From Micromonospora sp. C31 (GTDB taxonomy: Bacteria; Actinomycetota; Actinomycetes; Mycobacteriales; Micromonosporaceae): a DNA stretch of 64,000 bases. Below the pieces are notes generated by a model. That model saw only the letters and a program-made list of their open reading frames with translations, ran no database searches and was not told the origin of the DNA. Position 1 is the first letter of the stretch; the number at the start of each line of letters is the position of its first letter. Shown one piece after another: positions 42,113 through 50,851 of the stretch. Position numbers and translations under genes: made by a program. The stretch spans positions 186,001 through 250,000 of the forward strand of contig NZ_JAGPXN010000009.1 in NCBI RefSeq assembly GCF_018070575.1, given 5' to 3'.

Positions 42113-43264
42113 TCACAGGTCCAGCTCCGGGATGTCCAGCCGGGCGCCCTCGCGCGCCGACCGCAGGCCCAGCTCGGCGAGCTGCACGCCGCGCGCGCCG
42201 GCCAGGAAGTCCCACGGGAACGGCTCGTCGGCGACGACGTGCCGCAGGAACGCCTCCCACTGCACCTTGAAGCCGTTGTCGAACTCCTCGTTGTCCGGCA
42301 CCTCCGTCCACTGCGCCCGGAACGGCTCGGTGACCGGCAGGTCGGGGTTCCACACCGGCTTCGGGGTGACCGCCCGGTGCTGCACCCGGCAGCCGCGCAG
42401 CCCGGCCACGGCGCTGCCCTCGGTGCCGTCGACCTGGAACTCGACCAGCTCGTCGCGGTGCACCCGCACGCACCAGGAGGAGTTGAGCTGGGCGACCACG
42501 CCGCCGTCGAGCTCGAAGATGCCGTACGCGGCGTCGTCGGCGGTCGCCGGGTAGGTGCGGCCCGCCTCGTCGACCCGCTGCGGCACGTGCGTGGCGGTGA
42601 CGCAGTTGACCGTGCGTACCCGGCCGAAGAGCTCCTCCAGCACGTACTGCCAGTGCGGGAACATGTCCACCACGATGCCCCCGCCGTCCTCGCTGCGGTA
42701 GTTCCAGGACGGGCGCTGGGCCGGCTGCCAGTCGCCCTCGAAGACCCAGTAGCCGAACTCGCCGCGCACCGACAGGATCCGGCCGAAGAAGCCGCCGTCG
42801 ATGAGCCGCTTGAGCTTGCGCAGCCCGGGCAGGAAGAGCTTGTCCTGCACCACCCCGGTGCGGACCCCGGCGGCGCGTGCCGCCCGGGCCAGGTCGAGGG
42901 CACCCTCGGTGTCCTCGGCCAGCGGCTTCTCGGTGTAGACGTGCTTGCCGGCCTCCAGCGCCCGGCGGATGGCCTTCTCGCGCTGCTGGGTCACCTGGGA
43001 GTCGAAGTAGATCTCGACGTCGTCGCGGGCCAGCGCCGCGCTCAGGTCGGTGGTCCAGTCGGTCAGGCCGTGCCGCTCGGCGATCTCGCGGAGCTTGGTC
43101 TCGCTGCGCCCCACCAGGACGGGCTCGGGCCAGATGGACGTGCCGTCGGCCAGGGGCACGCCGCCCTGCTCGCGGATGGCGAGCAGGGAGCGCACCAGGT
43201 GCTGCCGGTAGCCCATCCGGCCGGTGACGCCGTTGACGATGATGCCTATCGACCTGCGGGTCAT
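42113..43264 (-). CDS. Gfo/Idh/MocA-family sugar dehydrogenase
   Basis: A 383-residue NAD(P)-dependent dehydrogenase. N-terminal Rossmann part 'SIGIIVNGVTGRMGYRQHLV', 'PVLVGRSETKLREIAERHGL', then the diagnostic 'ALEAGKHVYTEKPLAEDTEG' (EKP with catalytic Lys) and 'SWNYRSEDGGGIVVDMFPHW' (substrate His/Asp region). The dinucleotide loop is GVTGRMG rather than GxGxxG, as seen in this subfamily. It is the first gene of the DUF993 operon; ATG 43264 has GGAAGGAAC upstream. Oxidation of an inositol-like or branched sugar substrate is plausible, but not identifiable from sequence. Confidence 0.88.
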   Translation of the reverse strand: MTRRSIGIIVNGVTGRMGYRQHLVRSLLAIREQGGVPLADGTSIWPEPVLVGRSETKLREIAERHGLTDWTTDLSAALARDDVEIYFDSQVTQQREKAIRRALEAGKHVYTEKPLAEDTEGALDLARAARAAGVRTGVVQDKLFLPGLRKLKRLIDGGFFGRILSVRGEFGYWVFEGDWQPAQRPSWNYRSEDGGGIVVDMFPHWQYVLEELFGRVRTVNCVTATHVPQRVDEAGRTYPATADDAAYGIFELDGGVVAQLNSSWCVRVHRDELVEFQVDGTEGSAVAGLRGCRVQHRAVTPKPVWNPDLPVTEPFRAQWTEVPDNEEFDNGFKVQWEAFLRHVVADEPFPWDFLAGARGVQLAELGLRSAREGARLDIPELDL

Positions 43265-43362
43265 GGTGTTCCTTCCCTCCGGGCGCCGCCGGCCTCGACC
43301 GCGGCGGGCGGCGACCTGTTCCACGCCTGCGCGGCCGCCGGGAGGCTCCCGGCGGCAGACCT

Positions 43363-43380
43363 CAGGCAAGCGCTTTCCTG
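43363..43380. promoter_or_regulatory. LacI-type operator
   Basis: CAGGCAAGCGCTTTCCTG is an 18-bp palindrome with one mismatch pair around the LacI-type core AAGCGCTT. It lies between the Gfo/Idh/MocA operon (start 43264) and lacI (43499). A half-site repeat CTCAGGCAAG recurs at about 43406-43415. Confidence 0.8.
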
Positions 43381-43498
43381 GGCAGCGTAGGGAACGCCTC
43401 CCACCTCAGGCAAGGGGCCGTCCGGCCGCGTTGCGCGGCGGGCGCCGACCGCCGGGGCGCCGGGGCGGAGAGGGGCTTTCGCTGCGGTACGGTGACGG

Positions 43499-44611
43499 AT
43501 GGCCGGCACCCGGGCGCGGCCGTCGAGAACGACCGAGGGGGCGGCTGTGGCGACCCTGTCCGACGTGGCCCGGCGGGCGGGGGTCTCGCCCGCGACCGCC
43601 TCCCGGGTGATCAACGGCAGCAGCAAGCCCGTCACCGAGGACCTCCGCGAGCGCGTGCTGCGCGCCGTCGCCGAGCTGCAGTACGTCCCCAACGCGCACG
43701 CCCAACTGCTGGCCCGCTCGCACCGCATGGCGGTGGGCGTCATCGTGCACGACGTGTCCGACCCGTACTTCGCCGAGATCACCCGGGGCCTGCAACGGGT
43801 CGCCACCGACCAGGGCCGGCTGCTGACGATCTGCAACAGCTACCGCGACCCGGACCGCGAGCTGGAGTACGTCGAACTGCTGCGCGGCCAGCAGGTCGCC
43901 GCCATCATCCTCGCCGGCTCGGGCTACCACGACGCCACCTTCACCCGCCTGCTCAACGAGAAGCTCGCCGCGTACGAGGCGACCGGCGGACGGGTCGCGG
44001 TCATCGGCCGGCACGAGCACTCCGGCGACGCCGTGATGCCGGACAACCGCGCCGGCGGCCGGCTGATCGGCGCGGAACTGTACGAGCTGGGGCACCGGGC
44101 CATCGGCGTGGTGGCGGGGCCGGCGGTGCTCACCACCACCACCGACCGGCTCACCGGGCTGCGGGAGTCCCTCGCCGCGCACGGGCTGAGCCTGCCCGAG
44201 CACCGCGTACGGCACGCCGAGTTCGACCGCGACGGCGGCGTCGCCGCCACGGCCGCCCTGCTGGACGCGGACCCCGGGCTGACCGCAATCGTCGCGCTCA
44301 ACGACTCGATGGCCATCGGCGCGCTGGCGCTGTTGCGCTCGCGCTCGGTTCCGGTGCCCCGGCAGGTGTCCGTGATGGGCTTCGACGACATGCCGATCGC
44401 CCGGGACGTCACCCCCGCGCTGACCACCGTCCGACTGCCCCTGGTCGAGATGGGTGCCCGCGCGATGTCGCTGGCGCTCGACCCGGGCGCGGCGGCGCCC
44501 CGCGTCGAGGTGCTGCCCGCCGAGGTGGTGCGCCGTGACAGCACCGGGCCGGCCCCCGAGGTCGTCCCGGTCCGCCCCCGGGCGGCCGGATCCGGCGCGT
44601 CAGCCGGCTGA
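43499..44611 (+). CDS. LacI-family repressor
   Basis: A 370-residue regulator: HTH 'VATLSDVARRAGVSPATASR' with 'VINGSSKPVTEDLRERVLRA' (hinge helix), then the periplasmic-binding-protein-like sensor domain: 'RMAVGVIVHDVSDPYFAEIT', 'VELLRGQQVAAIILAGSGYH', 'GAELYELGHRAIGVVAGPAV', 'LTAIVALNDSMAIGALALLR', 'QVSVMGFDDMPIARDVTPAL'. The ATG at 43499 adds 16 residues before the HTH; GTG 43547 (after GAGGGGG) starts right at VATLSDVARR and is probably the true start. It faces the sugar operon across a LacI-type palindrome and most likely represses it until the substrate binds. Confidence 0.9.
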   Translation: MAGTRARPSRTTEGAAVATLSDVARRAGVSPATASRVINGSSKPVTEDLRERVLRAVAELQYVPNAHAQLLARSHRMAVGVIVHDVSDPYFAEITRGLQRVATDQGRLLTICNSYRDPDRELEYVELLRGQQVAAIILAGSGYHDATFTRLLNEKLAAYEATGGRVAVIGRHEHSGDAVMPDNRAGGRLIGAELYELGHRAIGVVAGPAVLTTTTDRLTGLRESLAAHGLSLPEHRVRHAEFDRDGGVAATAALLDADPGLTAIVALNDSMAIGALALLRSRSVPVPRQVSVMGFDDMPIARDVTPALTTVRLPLVEMGARAMSLALDPGAAAPRVEVLPAEVVRRDSTGPAPEVVPVRPRAAGSGASAG

Positions 44612-44639
44612 CGGCCGCCGCCCGGTCGACGGAGAACCC

Positions 44640-44861
44640 GTGGTCGGTGGCCCTGTACCGCCGCCGAGGTGGATCCGCGTCCTGGAGTCGCAGAGCGTGG
44701 CCGTCGCCCACGCCGACGTGGCGGCCGACGCGCGTCGGCTGGCGCTGATCTCGGCCGCGCTGTCCGAGGAGCTGGTGTGCGCGGTCACCGCCCGTGCGCA
44801 CGACGCGCAGCAGGCGAGCAGGGCGCGTAGCCGGGCTCAGATGATGAAGTGGGTCCAGTAG
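44640..44861 (+). CDS. Small hypothetical protein, convergent with glycosyltransferase gene
   Basis: A 73-residue helical protein ('[20 protein letters not shown]', '[20 protein letters not shown]') starting at GTG 44640 with GGAG six bases upstream, 28 bases after lacI on the same strand. Its last 25 bases overlap the end of the convergent glycosyltransferase gene. Codon third positions are GC-rich as in real genes here. I recognise no family, and the frame could be accidental. Confidence 0.4.
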   Translation: MVGGPVPPPRWIRVLESQSVAVAHADVAADARRLALISAALSEELVCAVTARAHDAQQASRARSRAQMMKWVQ

Positions 44862-46078
44862 GCGAGCCAGGCGACGAAGAGCGCTCCCTGGAGCAGTGCC
44901 AGGGCGGCGGTCAGCCAGGCGTCGGCGCCCGCCTGGCGGGCCCAGCGGGCCAGCACGAGACCGACCGGGAAGACCGCGATCAGGTAGCGCAGCAGGCTCT
45001 TGTAGACCGGCGGACCCATCGACAGCGGCACCAGGACCATGGTCAGCCCGTACACGAGATAGGGCAGCCCGAGCCGGCGGGCGCCCGCGACCAGCACCGC
45101 CAGCACCAGCACGGCGGCCCACACCCGCAGGGCGTCGCGGGGCGGGCTGCCGGTCAGGCCGTGCCACAGCACCGCCAGCGGGTTCTGCACGCGGATGCCC
45201 CAGCCCGTCTCCTGGGCGTGCTTGTAGGCGAACCAGTCGCCGCTGTGCCACCGGCAGAACGCCATGAAGGTCAGCCAGCCGGCGGGCAGCAGCGCCAACG
45301 GCCAGCCCACCCGCGCGTACGTCCACCAGGCGCGCGGACCCAGCCGGTAGCCGTGCTGCCGCAGCAGCACCAGGGCCAGCGGGAGCACGACCAGGAACCC
45401 CACCGAGCGGCTCAACGCCAGGAAGAAGCCGACGACGCCCACGAGCAGCCAGCGCCGCCGCTCGGCGTGGTGGAAGGCGGCGAGCGCCAGGCAGAGGAAC
45501 AGCGACTCGGTCAGCGCCGCCTGGAACAGGAACCCGGCCGGCAGCAGCACCAGGTAGCGGACGAACCGGCGGGCGGCGGCGTCGTCGCCGAGCAGCCGCT
45601 CGCCCAGCCGGTGGGCGTAGAAGAGCATCAGCAGGAACGCGACGTTGGCCACGATCAGCAGCGCCAGCGCGGTGTCCCCGCCCAGCAGCGGGGCCAGCGG
45701 GCGGGCCAGGAACGGATAGAGCAGGGGGAAGCCGAAGTCGCGCCACGGCTCGTCGAGCGGAAGCTGGGCCAGGCGGTCGTAGAGGAAGGAGTCCCAGGCG
45801 AACCAGAGCGCCACCGCACGGTGCCCGGAGATCGCCCGCTGCTGCTCGCGCATCGTCGTCTCGTCCGGCGGCGGCGCCCAGGGCACCTCGTCGAAGGCGC
45901 TCAGCGCGAGCACGCCGACGGCGCTGAGCACGATCTTCGTGCCGACGAAGACGGCGACGACGAACAGCCACGGCGCCGGTACCCGCGCCGCCGCCCGCCG
46001 CAGGTCGTGCCCGCGCCCGGCCAGCCGGACGGACACCGCGCGCCACCGCCGCTCCGCGACGGCCCGCCCTGTGTGCAT
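44837..46078 (-). CDS. PIG-V-like mannosyltransferase-family membrane protein
   Basis: A 413-residue GT-C-type glycosyltransferase candidate with about ten membrane helices ('[20 protein letters not shown]', '[20 protein letters not shown]', '[20 protein letters not shown]', '[20 protein letters not shown]', '[20 protein letters not shown]', '[20 protein letters not shown]'). The first outside loop carries '[20 protein letters not shown]', matching the W/D region of PIG-V/mannosyltransferase proteins, which use a polyprenyl-phosphate sugar. ATG 46078 is preceded by GGAGACGTGTG; a GTGTG-CAT-CACAC palindrome (46071-46083) spans the start. It is divergent from the FAD gene, so joint cell-surface glycan work is possible. 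Confidence 0.8.
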   Translation of the reverse strand: MHTGRAVAERRWRAVSVRLAGRGHDLRRAAARVPAPWLFVVAVFVGTKIVLSAVGVLALSAFDEVPWAPPPDETTMREQQRAISGHRAVALWFAWDSFLYDRLAQLPLDEPWRDFGFPLLYPFLARPLAPLLGGDTALALLIVANVAFLLMLFYAHRLGERLLGDDAAARRFVRYLVLLPAGFLFQAALTESLFLCLALAAFHHAERRRWLLVGVVGFFLALSRSVGFLVVLPLALVLLRQHGYRLGPRAWWTYARVGWPLALLPAGWLTFMAFCRWHSGDWFAYKHAQETGWGIRVQNPLAVLWHGLTGSPPRDALRVWAAVLVLAVLVAGARRLGLPYLVYGLTMVLVPLSMGPPVYKSLLRYLIAVFPVGLVLARWARQAGADAWLTAALALLQGALFVAWLAYWTHFII

Positions 46079-46282
46079 CACACGTCTCCCGATCCGGCCG
46101 CCCGCCCGGTGCCACATCCCCGTTCCGGGGCCGTTGACACACGTCGCCGCGACCGCGCGCCGGTCGACCGGGGGCCGGACGCCGGGGCGTCGCCGCAGCG
46201 CGCCCCACGATCCGTCCCGCCGGGGCGGGTCGGGGGCGGACGGAGATCCGGGGTGAGTTCCGGCCGCCGCCGGGTAAGCGGG

Positions 46283-46299
46283 CCGCCTCCGGGAGGCGG
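46283..46299. promoter_or_regulatory. Perfect 17-bp palindrome in divergent gap
   Basis: CCGCCTCCGGGAGGCGG (8-bp arms around one G) lies 20 bases before the FAD-gene start at 46319 and just before its AGGGGG ribosome site. It could be an operator or a leader hairpin that affects translation. Confidence 0.45.
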
Positions 46300-46318
46300 A
46301 AAGCAGGGGGCGACGGGC

Positions 46319-47872
46319 ATGGGCGAGGAGCGCGGCACGGTGGTCATCGGCGCTGGGCCGGCGGGCCTGACCGCGGCGTACGAGCTGCTGCGGCGGGACA
46401 GCCCCGTCCGGGTGTTCGAGGCCGACGAGGTGGTGGGCGGGATCAGCCGCACCGTCGAGCGCGACGGGTGGCGCTTCGACATCGGCGGGCACCGGTTCTT
46501 CACCAAGGTGGCCCGGGTCGAGAGGTTCTGGCACGAGATCCTGCCCGACGAGGACTTCCTGCTGCGGCCCCGGATGAGCCGCATCTACTACCGGGGTGCC
46601 CTGTTCGACTATCCGCTGAGCGCGATGAACGCCCTGCGCAACCTCGGCGTGCGGGAGGCCGTGCTGTGCGTGGGCTCGTACGCGCGGGCCCGGCTGCGCC
46701 CGCCGAAGGACCAGTCGCACTTCGAGGGCTGGGTCTCGGCCCGCTTCGGCTGGCGGCTGTACTCGATGTTCTTCAAGACGTACACCGAGAAGGTCTGGGG
46801 GATGCCGGCCGACCGGTTGCAGGCCGACTGGGCCGCGCAACGGATCAAGAACCTGTCGCTGGCGAAGGCCGTCCGCAACGCGGTGCTGCCCGGGCGCAAC
46901 CGCACGGACGTGACGAGCCTGATCGAGGAGTTCCAGTACCCGAAGCTCGGCCCCGGCATGATGTGGGAGCGCTGCGCCGAGCAGGTTCGCCGGCGCGGCG
47001 GCCGGGTGGACACCGGCACCCGGGTGACCGCCGTGCACCGTGACCCGGAGCGCCGGCGGGCGTTCGCCGTGACCGTCGACGGGACCGGCGGGCGGCGCAC
47101 CGAGCCGGCCGCGCAGGTCGTCTCCTCGATGCCGATCTCCGAGCTGGTCGCCGCGCTGCGCCCGCCGGCCCCGCCGGAGGTGCTGGCCGCCGCCGCCGAC
47201 CTGCGGTACCGGGACTTCCTGACCGTCGCGCTGGTGGTGCCCGAGGAGTTCTCGTTCCCGGACAACTGGATCTACGTGCACGACCCGGCGGTACGGGTCG
47301 GCCGGATCCAGAACTTCGGCTCCTGGTCGCCGTACCTGGTCAAGGACGGCCGCACCTGCCTCGGGATGGAGTACTTCGTGTTCGAGGACGACGAGACCTG
47401 GCGTACGCCCGACGCCGAACTGGTCGCCGCCGCGACGGCCGAGCTGGAGCGGCTCGGGCTGGTCCGGCCGGGGGTGGTCGAGGCCGGGTACGTGGTGCGG
47501 ATGCCGAAGGCGTACCCGGTCTACGACGAGCGCTACCAGCGCAACGTGGACGTGCTGCGGGAGTGGCTGGCGCGCGAGGTGCCCAACGTGCACCCGGTGG
47601 GCCGCAACGGCATGCACCGCTACAACAACCAGGACCACTCGATGCTGACGGCGATGCTCACCGCCGAGAACATCGCCTGCGGCACCCGGCACGACGTCTG
47701 GTCGGTCAACGTGGAGCAGGACTACCACGAGGAGTCGCGCCACGACGGGGACGGTCACCGGGGCACCGGCCGGGACGCGCCCGTCGTGCCGGCCCGGCCC
47801 GCCGTCGCGGTCGGCACGACGCTCGACGGCGCCACCCGCCACGATCGCCCGGCCCAGGTACGCCTCGGCTGA
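46319..47872 (+). CDS. FAD-dependent oxidoreductase, UDP-galactopyranose-mutase/protoporphyrinogen-oxidase-like
   Basis: A 517-residue flavoprotein. Residues 6-35 hold the FAD Rossmann motif '[20 protein letters not shown]' with '[20 protein letters not shown]'; then '[20 protein letters not shown]', '[20 protein letters not shown]', '[20 protein letters not shown]' and, near the end, '[20 protein letters not shown]'. The 'GGHRFF' and 'RYNNQDHSM' pieces are typical of a GLF-like group found beside polysaccharide or glycolipid genes. The last 45 residues are a disordered Arg/His/Asp tail. ATG 46319 follows AGGGGGCGACGGGC. It is divergent from the mannosyltransferase; a role in making an unusual sugar or lipid donor is inferred. 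Confidence 0.85.
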   Translation: MGEERGTVVIGAGPAGLTAAYELLRRDSPVRVFEADEVVGGISRTVERDGWRFDIGGHRFFTKVARVERFWHEILPDEDFLLRPRMSRIYYRGALFDYPLSAMNALRNLGVREAVLCVGSYARARLRPPKDQSHFEGWVSARFGWRLYSMFFKTYTEKVWGMPADRLQADWAAQRIKNLSLAKAVRNAVLPGRNRTDVTSLIEEFQYPKLGPGMMWERCAEQVRRRGGRVDTGTRVTAVHRDPERRRAFAVTVDGTGGRRTEPAAQVVSSMPISELVAALRPPAPPEVLAAAADLRYRDFLTVALVVPEEFSFPDNWIYVHDPAVRVGRIQNFGSWSPYLVKDGRTCLGMEYFVFEDDETWRTPDAELVAAATAELERLGLVRPGVVEAGYVVRMPKAYPVYDERYQRNVDVLREWLAREVPNVHPVGRNGMHRYNNQDHSMLTAMLTAENIACGTRHDVWSVNVEQDYHEESRHDGDGHRGTGRDAPVVPARPAVAVGTTLDGATRHDRPAQVRLG

Positions 47873-47909
47873 GCCGCCGGACCCGGCGCGGGTCGGGGCG
47901 GCGGCTCAG
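47869..47909. terminator. Bidirectional terminator between convergent genes
   Basis: CTGAGCCGCC (47869-47878) and GGCGGCTCAG (47900-47909) form a perfect 10-bp stem, with an inner GACCC...GGGTC stem in the loop. It overlaps the stop codons of both convergent genes. Confidence 0.75.
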
Positions 47910-49279
47910 CCGGCGAGCTGGTCGCGGCGGCGGGTGAGGTAGGCCCGCTCCGCGGGGTTGCCGGCGAGACCGATGGCCCGGTCGTACGCCGCCCGCGACT
48001 CGCCGCCGCGCCCGAGTCGCCGCAGCAGGTCGGCGCGCGCGGCGTGGAAGGCGTGGTAGCCGTCGAGGGCCTCGGCGAGCCGGTCGATCTCGGCGAGCCC
48101 GACCCCGGGGCCGTCGACCTCGGCGATCGCGACCGCCCGGTTGAGCCACACGATCGGCGAGGGGTCGAGCAGCACCAGGCGGCCGTACAGGGCGACGACG
48201 GTGGACCAGTCGGTGTCTCCGGCGGACGGGGCATTCGTGTGGACCGTGTTGATGGCGGCCAGCAGCTGGTAGCGCCCGGGCGGGTCGCCGCCGGTGGCCA
48301 CCGCCTCGACCCGCTCGCGGACCAGGGAGTCGCCCTCGGCGATGAGGGCGCGGTCCCACGCGCCACGGTCCTGTTCGCCGAGGGTCACCAGCTCCCCGGT
48401 GCCCGACACGCGCGCCGGCCGCCGGGCGTCGGTGAGGAGCATCAGGGCGAGCAGGCCGGCCACCTCGCCGTCGTCCGGCAGGAGGGTTCGGAGCAGGCGG
48501 CCGAGGCGGATCGCCTCGTCGGTGAGGTCGACGCGCACCGGGTCGTCCCCCTCGCTGGCGAGATAGCCCTCGTTGAAGACGAGGTAGACGACCGCGAGCA
48601 CACCGGCGAGCCGCTCACGGACGTCGTCGGCCGAGGGCACCCGGTAGGGAATGTGCGCCGCCTTGATCTTTGCCTTGGCACGGGTGATCCGTCGCGCCAT
48701 CGTGGTCTCCTGCACCAGGAAGGCGCGGGCGATCTCGGGGACGGTCAGGCCGCCGAGCAGGCGCAGGGTGAGCGCCACCCGGGCCTCCATCGCGAGCGCG
48801 GGGTGGCAGCAGGTGAAGATCAGTCGGAGCCGGTCGTCCCCGACCGGGCCGGTGGGCTCGGCAGGGGTGTCGTCGTACACCATCCGGGCCGCCTGGTGTC
48901 TGGCGTCGCGCTGTGATTCGCGACGGAGCCGGTCGATCGCCCTGCGGGTCGCGGTGGTGGCGAGCCAACCACCGGGATTCAGCGGTACGCCCTCGCGCGG
49001 CCACCGCTCCGCGGCCGCCACGAACGCCTCGGCCGTCGCGTCCTCGGCGACGTCGAGGTCGCCGAAACGGCGCGCGAGGCCGGCGACCACCCGCGCCCAC
49101 TCCTCGTGGTGGACACGGGTGATCGCCTGCTCGACATGCCCGTCCCGCTTCAGCCTGTCGGTGCAGGCGTCGGTGCGGGCGAACGCCTGCGGCAGGGACC
49201 CCCGGGACGGGTGGTCGCCGCACCCGGTGCCCTCGACCGGTTCGTAGACGGACAGCAGGTACCTGGGCACCGCGCTCAC
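47906..49279 (-). CDS. ECF42-type sigma factor (second copy) with YCII-like N-terminal extension
   Basis: A 457-residue sigma factor. Residues about 48-120 hold region 2 ('HVEQAITRVHHEEWARVVAG', 'LARRFGDLDVAEDATAEAFV', 'GGWLATTATRRAIDRLRRES'), then region 4 ('[20 protein letters not shown]', '[20 protein letters not shown]') and the long helical C-terminal extension ('RLVLLDPSPIVWLNRAVAIA', '[20 protein letters not shown]'). ECF42 proteins normally begin near 'VEQAITRVHHEEW'. Here 45 extra residues, 'VPRYLLSVYEPVEGTGCGDH' and 'GSLPQAFARTDACTDRLKRD', look like the start of a YCII/DGPF protein. This suggests that a second YCII gene was fused in frame by deletion. GTG 49279 overlaps the upstream YCII gene stop. 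Confidence 0.88.
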   Translation of the reverse strand: MSAVPRYLLSVYEPVEGTGCGDHPSRGSLPQAFARTDACTDRLKRDGHVEQAITRVHHEEWARVVAGLARRFGDLDVAEDATAEAFVAAAERWPREGVPLNPGGWLATTATRRAIDRLRRESQRDARHQAARMVYDDTPAEPTGPVGDDRLRLIFTCCHPALAMEARVALTLRLLGGLTVPEIARAFLVQETTMARRITRAKAKIKAAHIPYRVPSADDVRERLAGVLAVVYLVFNEGYLASEGDDPVRVDLTDEAIRLGRLLRTLLPDDGEVAGLLALMLLTDARRPARVSGTGELVTLGEQDRGAWDRALIAEGDSLVRERVEAVATGGDPPGRYQLLAAINTVHTNAPSAGDTDWSTVVALYGRLVLLDPSPIVWLNRAVAIAEVDGPGVGLAEIDRLAEALDGYHAFHAARADLLRRLGRGGESRAAYDRAIGLAGNPAERAYLTRRRDQLAG

Positions 49280-49632
49280 CTCGCCCCGTCACCTCGGAAC
49301 CGGTGCAGCTCCTGCGGCCAGTCGAGCGCGGTCGCGAGCCGGCCGGCCCAGTATCGCGCCGCCTCGTCGTCGGGCACCTCCACGACGGCGAAACCGCCGA
49401 GGTGCTCCTTGGTCTCGACGTACGGGCCGTCGGTGAAGACGGGCTTGCCGTCGACCGGCACGACACCGCACACCGCGGTGGACCGGTCGAGCCCGCCGTT
49501 GCTGAAGATCAGGACGCCCGCGGCCCGCATCTCCTCGATCACGGCCCAGCCGGCCACGCTCTTCGCGCGCACCTCCTCCGCCGTGTGGGGAGGCACCCAC
49601 TCGTCGTTGAAGGCGATCAGGTACTCCGTCAT
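49276..49632 (-). CDS. YCII/DGPF-domain protein, ECF42 partner
   Basis: A 118-residue ferredoxin-like-fold protein: 'MTEYLIAFNDEWVPPHTAEE', 'GVLIFSNGGLDRSTAVCGVV', 'GKPVFTDGPYVETKEHLGGF' (the DGPF/DGPYxETKE motif) and 'FAVVEVPDDEAARYWAGRLA'. DGPF proteins are encoded with ECF42 sigma factors in Streptomyces and relatives and are thought to be targets or partners; their chemistry is unknown. The stop overlaps the sigma-factor start (GTGA). It is the first gene of this two-gene unit. Confidence 0.9.
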   Translation of the reverse strand: MTEYLIAFNDEWVPPHTAEEVRAKSVAGWAVIEEMRAAGVLIFSNGGLDRSTAVCGVVPVDGKPVFTDGPYVETKEHLGGFAVVEVPDDEAARYWAGRLATALDWPQELHRFRGDGAR

Positions 49633-49714
49633 GGTCGTCTCCTATCAGTTCCCGACGAGGGCCTTGCCCGACTCCTCGCGTCCGGCGGCCCGGCCGACCG
49701 CCGCACACTGGTTC

Positions 49715-49831
49715 CACGAACGGCCACGCCCCGATACGACACCATCCCGGGGTCAGGTCCGGGGCGCAGCCGCCGCACGGTCGGCCCGAGGGGCCAGCGC
49801 AGATCAGGGTCGTATCGGGTGCCCGTTCGTG
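49715..49831. repeat. 117-bp element with long inverted terminal arms
   Basis: A 26-base left arm (49715-49740, CACGAACGGCCACGCC then CCGATACGAC) is matched in reverse by a 23-base right arm (49809-49831, GTCGTATCGG then GTGCCCGTTCGTG); only about three bases are inserted or changed. Between them lie 68 bases of unrelated GC-rich sequence. No coding frame through it is convincing. It fills most of the gap 49633-49886 and looks like a small non-autonomous mobile element or a large hairpin. Confidence 0.65.
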
Positions 49832-49886
49832 CCCACGGGCAGCGTCGTGGCGCCGACGAGCGCCGTCCGGGATAGCCTTGGCGCAT

Positions 49887-50174
49887 ATGGCTACCTATCG
49901 CAGCGCCTCAGTGCTCCTTTCCTCCGACGGCACCCGGACCCCCGGCACCGCCGCACTCTTCGCCGAGCCCGCCCGCAGGGGTGGGACCCCGCCGTGGGCA
50001 GGCGACTTCCGACCCGCCAACAGCGCCGGCAACGGCCCCAAGAACGCGGTCGGGAAGACCTTCACGTTGGAGCTGCCCGACGGCAGCACCGGCAAGGTCG
50101 TGGTCCAGGGTCTCAAGAGTGGGAAGGGCGGCGTCGTGCTGGCGTTGATGGGCGAGGACGCACCCCCCTTCTGA
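49887..50174 (+). CDS. Small conserved-looking protein of unknown function
   Basis: A 95-residue beta-rich protein: 'TYRSASVLLSSDGTRTPGTA', 'GTPPWAGDFRPANSAGNGPK', 'VGKTFTLELPDGSTGKVVVQ' and an ending 'MGEDAPPF'. The layout (short strands, Gly-rich turns, D-AP-F end) resembles a group of small actinomycete hypotheticals with no assigned role. ATG 49887 lies soon after a candidate -10 (TAGCCT region). It is followed 13 bases on by a very strong hairpin terminator, which supports a transcribed single gene. Confidence 0.65.
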   Translation: MATYRSASVLLSSDGTRTPGTAALFAEPARRGGTPPWAGDFRPANSAGNGPKNAVGKTFTLELPDGSTGKVVVQGLKSGKGGVVLALMGEDAPPF

Positions 50175-50187
50175 TCGAGGACTGGTC

Positions 50188-50231
50188 GCACCGCGCGCCA
50201 CCGGCTGGAGACGGCCGGTGGCGCGCGGTGC
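50188..50231. terminator. Perfect 18-bp stem terminator
   Basis: GCACCGCGCGCCACCGGC (50188-50205) pairs perfectly with GCCGGTGGCGCGCGGTGC (50214-50231) over an 8-base loop, between the gene ending at 50174 and the convergent gene ending at 50321. No T-run is needed in this GC class; it can act in both directions. Confidence 0.85.
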
Positions 50232-50320
50232 GCAGCAGAGCCGGTGGCGGCTCGGCCCCAGGCTGCCGGACGCCTACGGAATGGCCTGGTCGGCGACGGT
50301 CCACCGACCAGGGCCACCGG

Positions 50321-50761
50321 TCAGCGGCGGCCGGTGGCCAGGGCGACGAGGTACTGGCCGCCGCCCTCGTCGACGCTCGCGGTCACCGGCAGTCCGGGCA
50401 CCAGCCGGGAGAACCGGTCGACCAGCCAGTCCGCCGCCTCCTGGGCGTCCTTCCTGCTCGGACAGCGGGCGACCAACTCGCGCCCGCCCTTGCGTTCGAG
50501 TCGCTCCGCGACGGTGATCAGTGGCGCGGGCTCCACCACGTGCAGATGGTCCGGCCAGGCGATGACCACCTTCACCGCGCCCTTGCGGGTGTTGCAGGCC
50601 CGGTGTGCGAGTCGCTCGGCGACCTTGGCCTTCCTGTCTGCCGTGCGGCTGTCGACGCTGGGACCACGCGGGTCGTTCACCGACATGTCGGCGTCGACCG
50701 GCTCGTCGCACACCCAGCATCGCCAACCGTCGCGCCTCGCGACGTCATCGAGGAGACTCAT
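50321..50761 (-). CDS. HNH-like zinc-binding protein
   Basis: A 146-residue protein. The N-terminal half has an HNH-nuclease-like outline: 'RRDGWRCWVCDEPVD' (first Cys pair CWVC), a basic helix 'RTADRKAKVAERLAHRACNT' and 'RKG', giving H-x3-CN as in HNH proteins where discarded or source material is cut. The catalytic His normally preceding the helix (as in 'DHIVP') is not obvious, so activity is doubtful. The C-terminal half ('LVARCPSRKDAQEAADWLVD', 'VTASVDEGGGQYLVALATG') is a separate small alpha/beta unit. ATG 50761. Function unclear; it could be a degenerate nuclease-fold binding protein. Confidence 0.55.
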   Translation of the reverse strand: MSLLDDVARRDGWRCWVCDEPVDADMSVNDPRGPSVDSRTADRKAKVAERLAHRACNTRKGAVKVVIAWPDHLHVVEPAPLITVAERLERKGGRELVARCPSRKDAQEAADWLVDRFSRLVPGLPVTASVDEGGGQYLVALATGRR

Positions 50762-50851
50762 CCCAGCAAAGTAGCCTGTCAGCCTCCGGCCCGACGACAG
50801 GCACGGCGGCGGCGGGCGGACGACAGGCGACGGTCGCGGGCGTCGGCGGAT

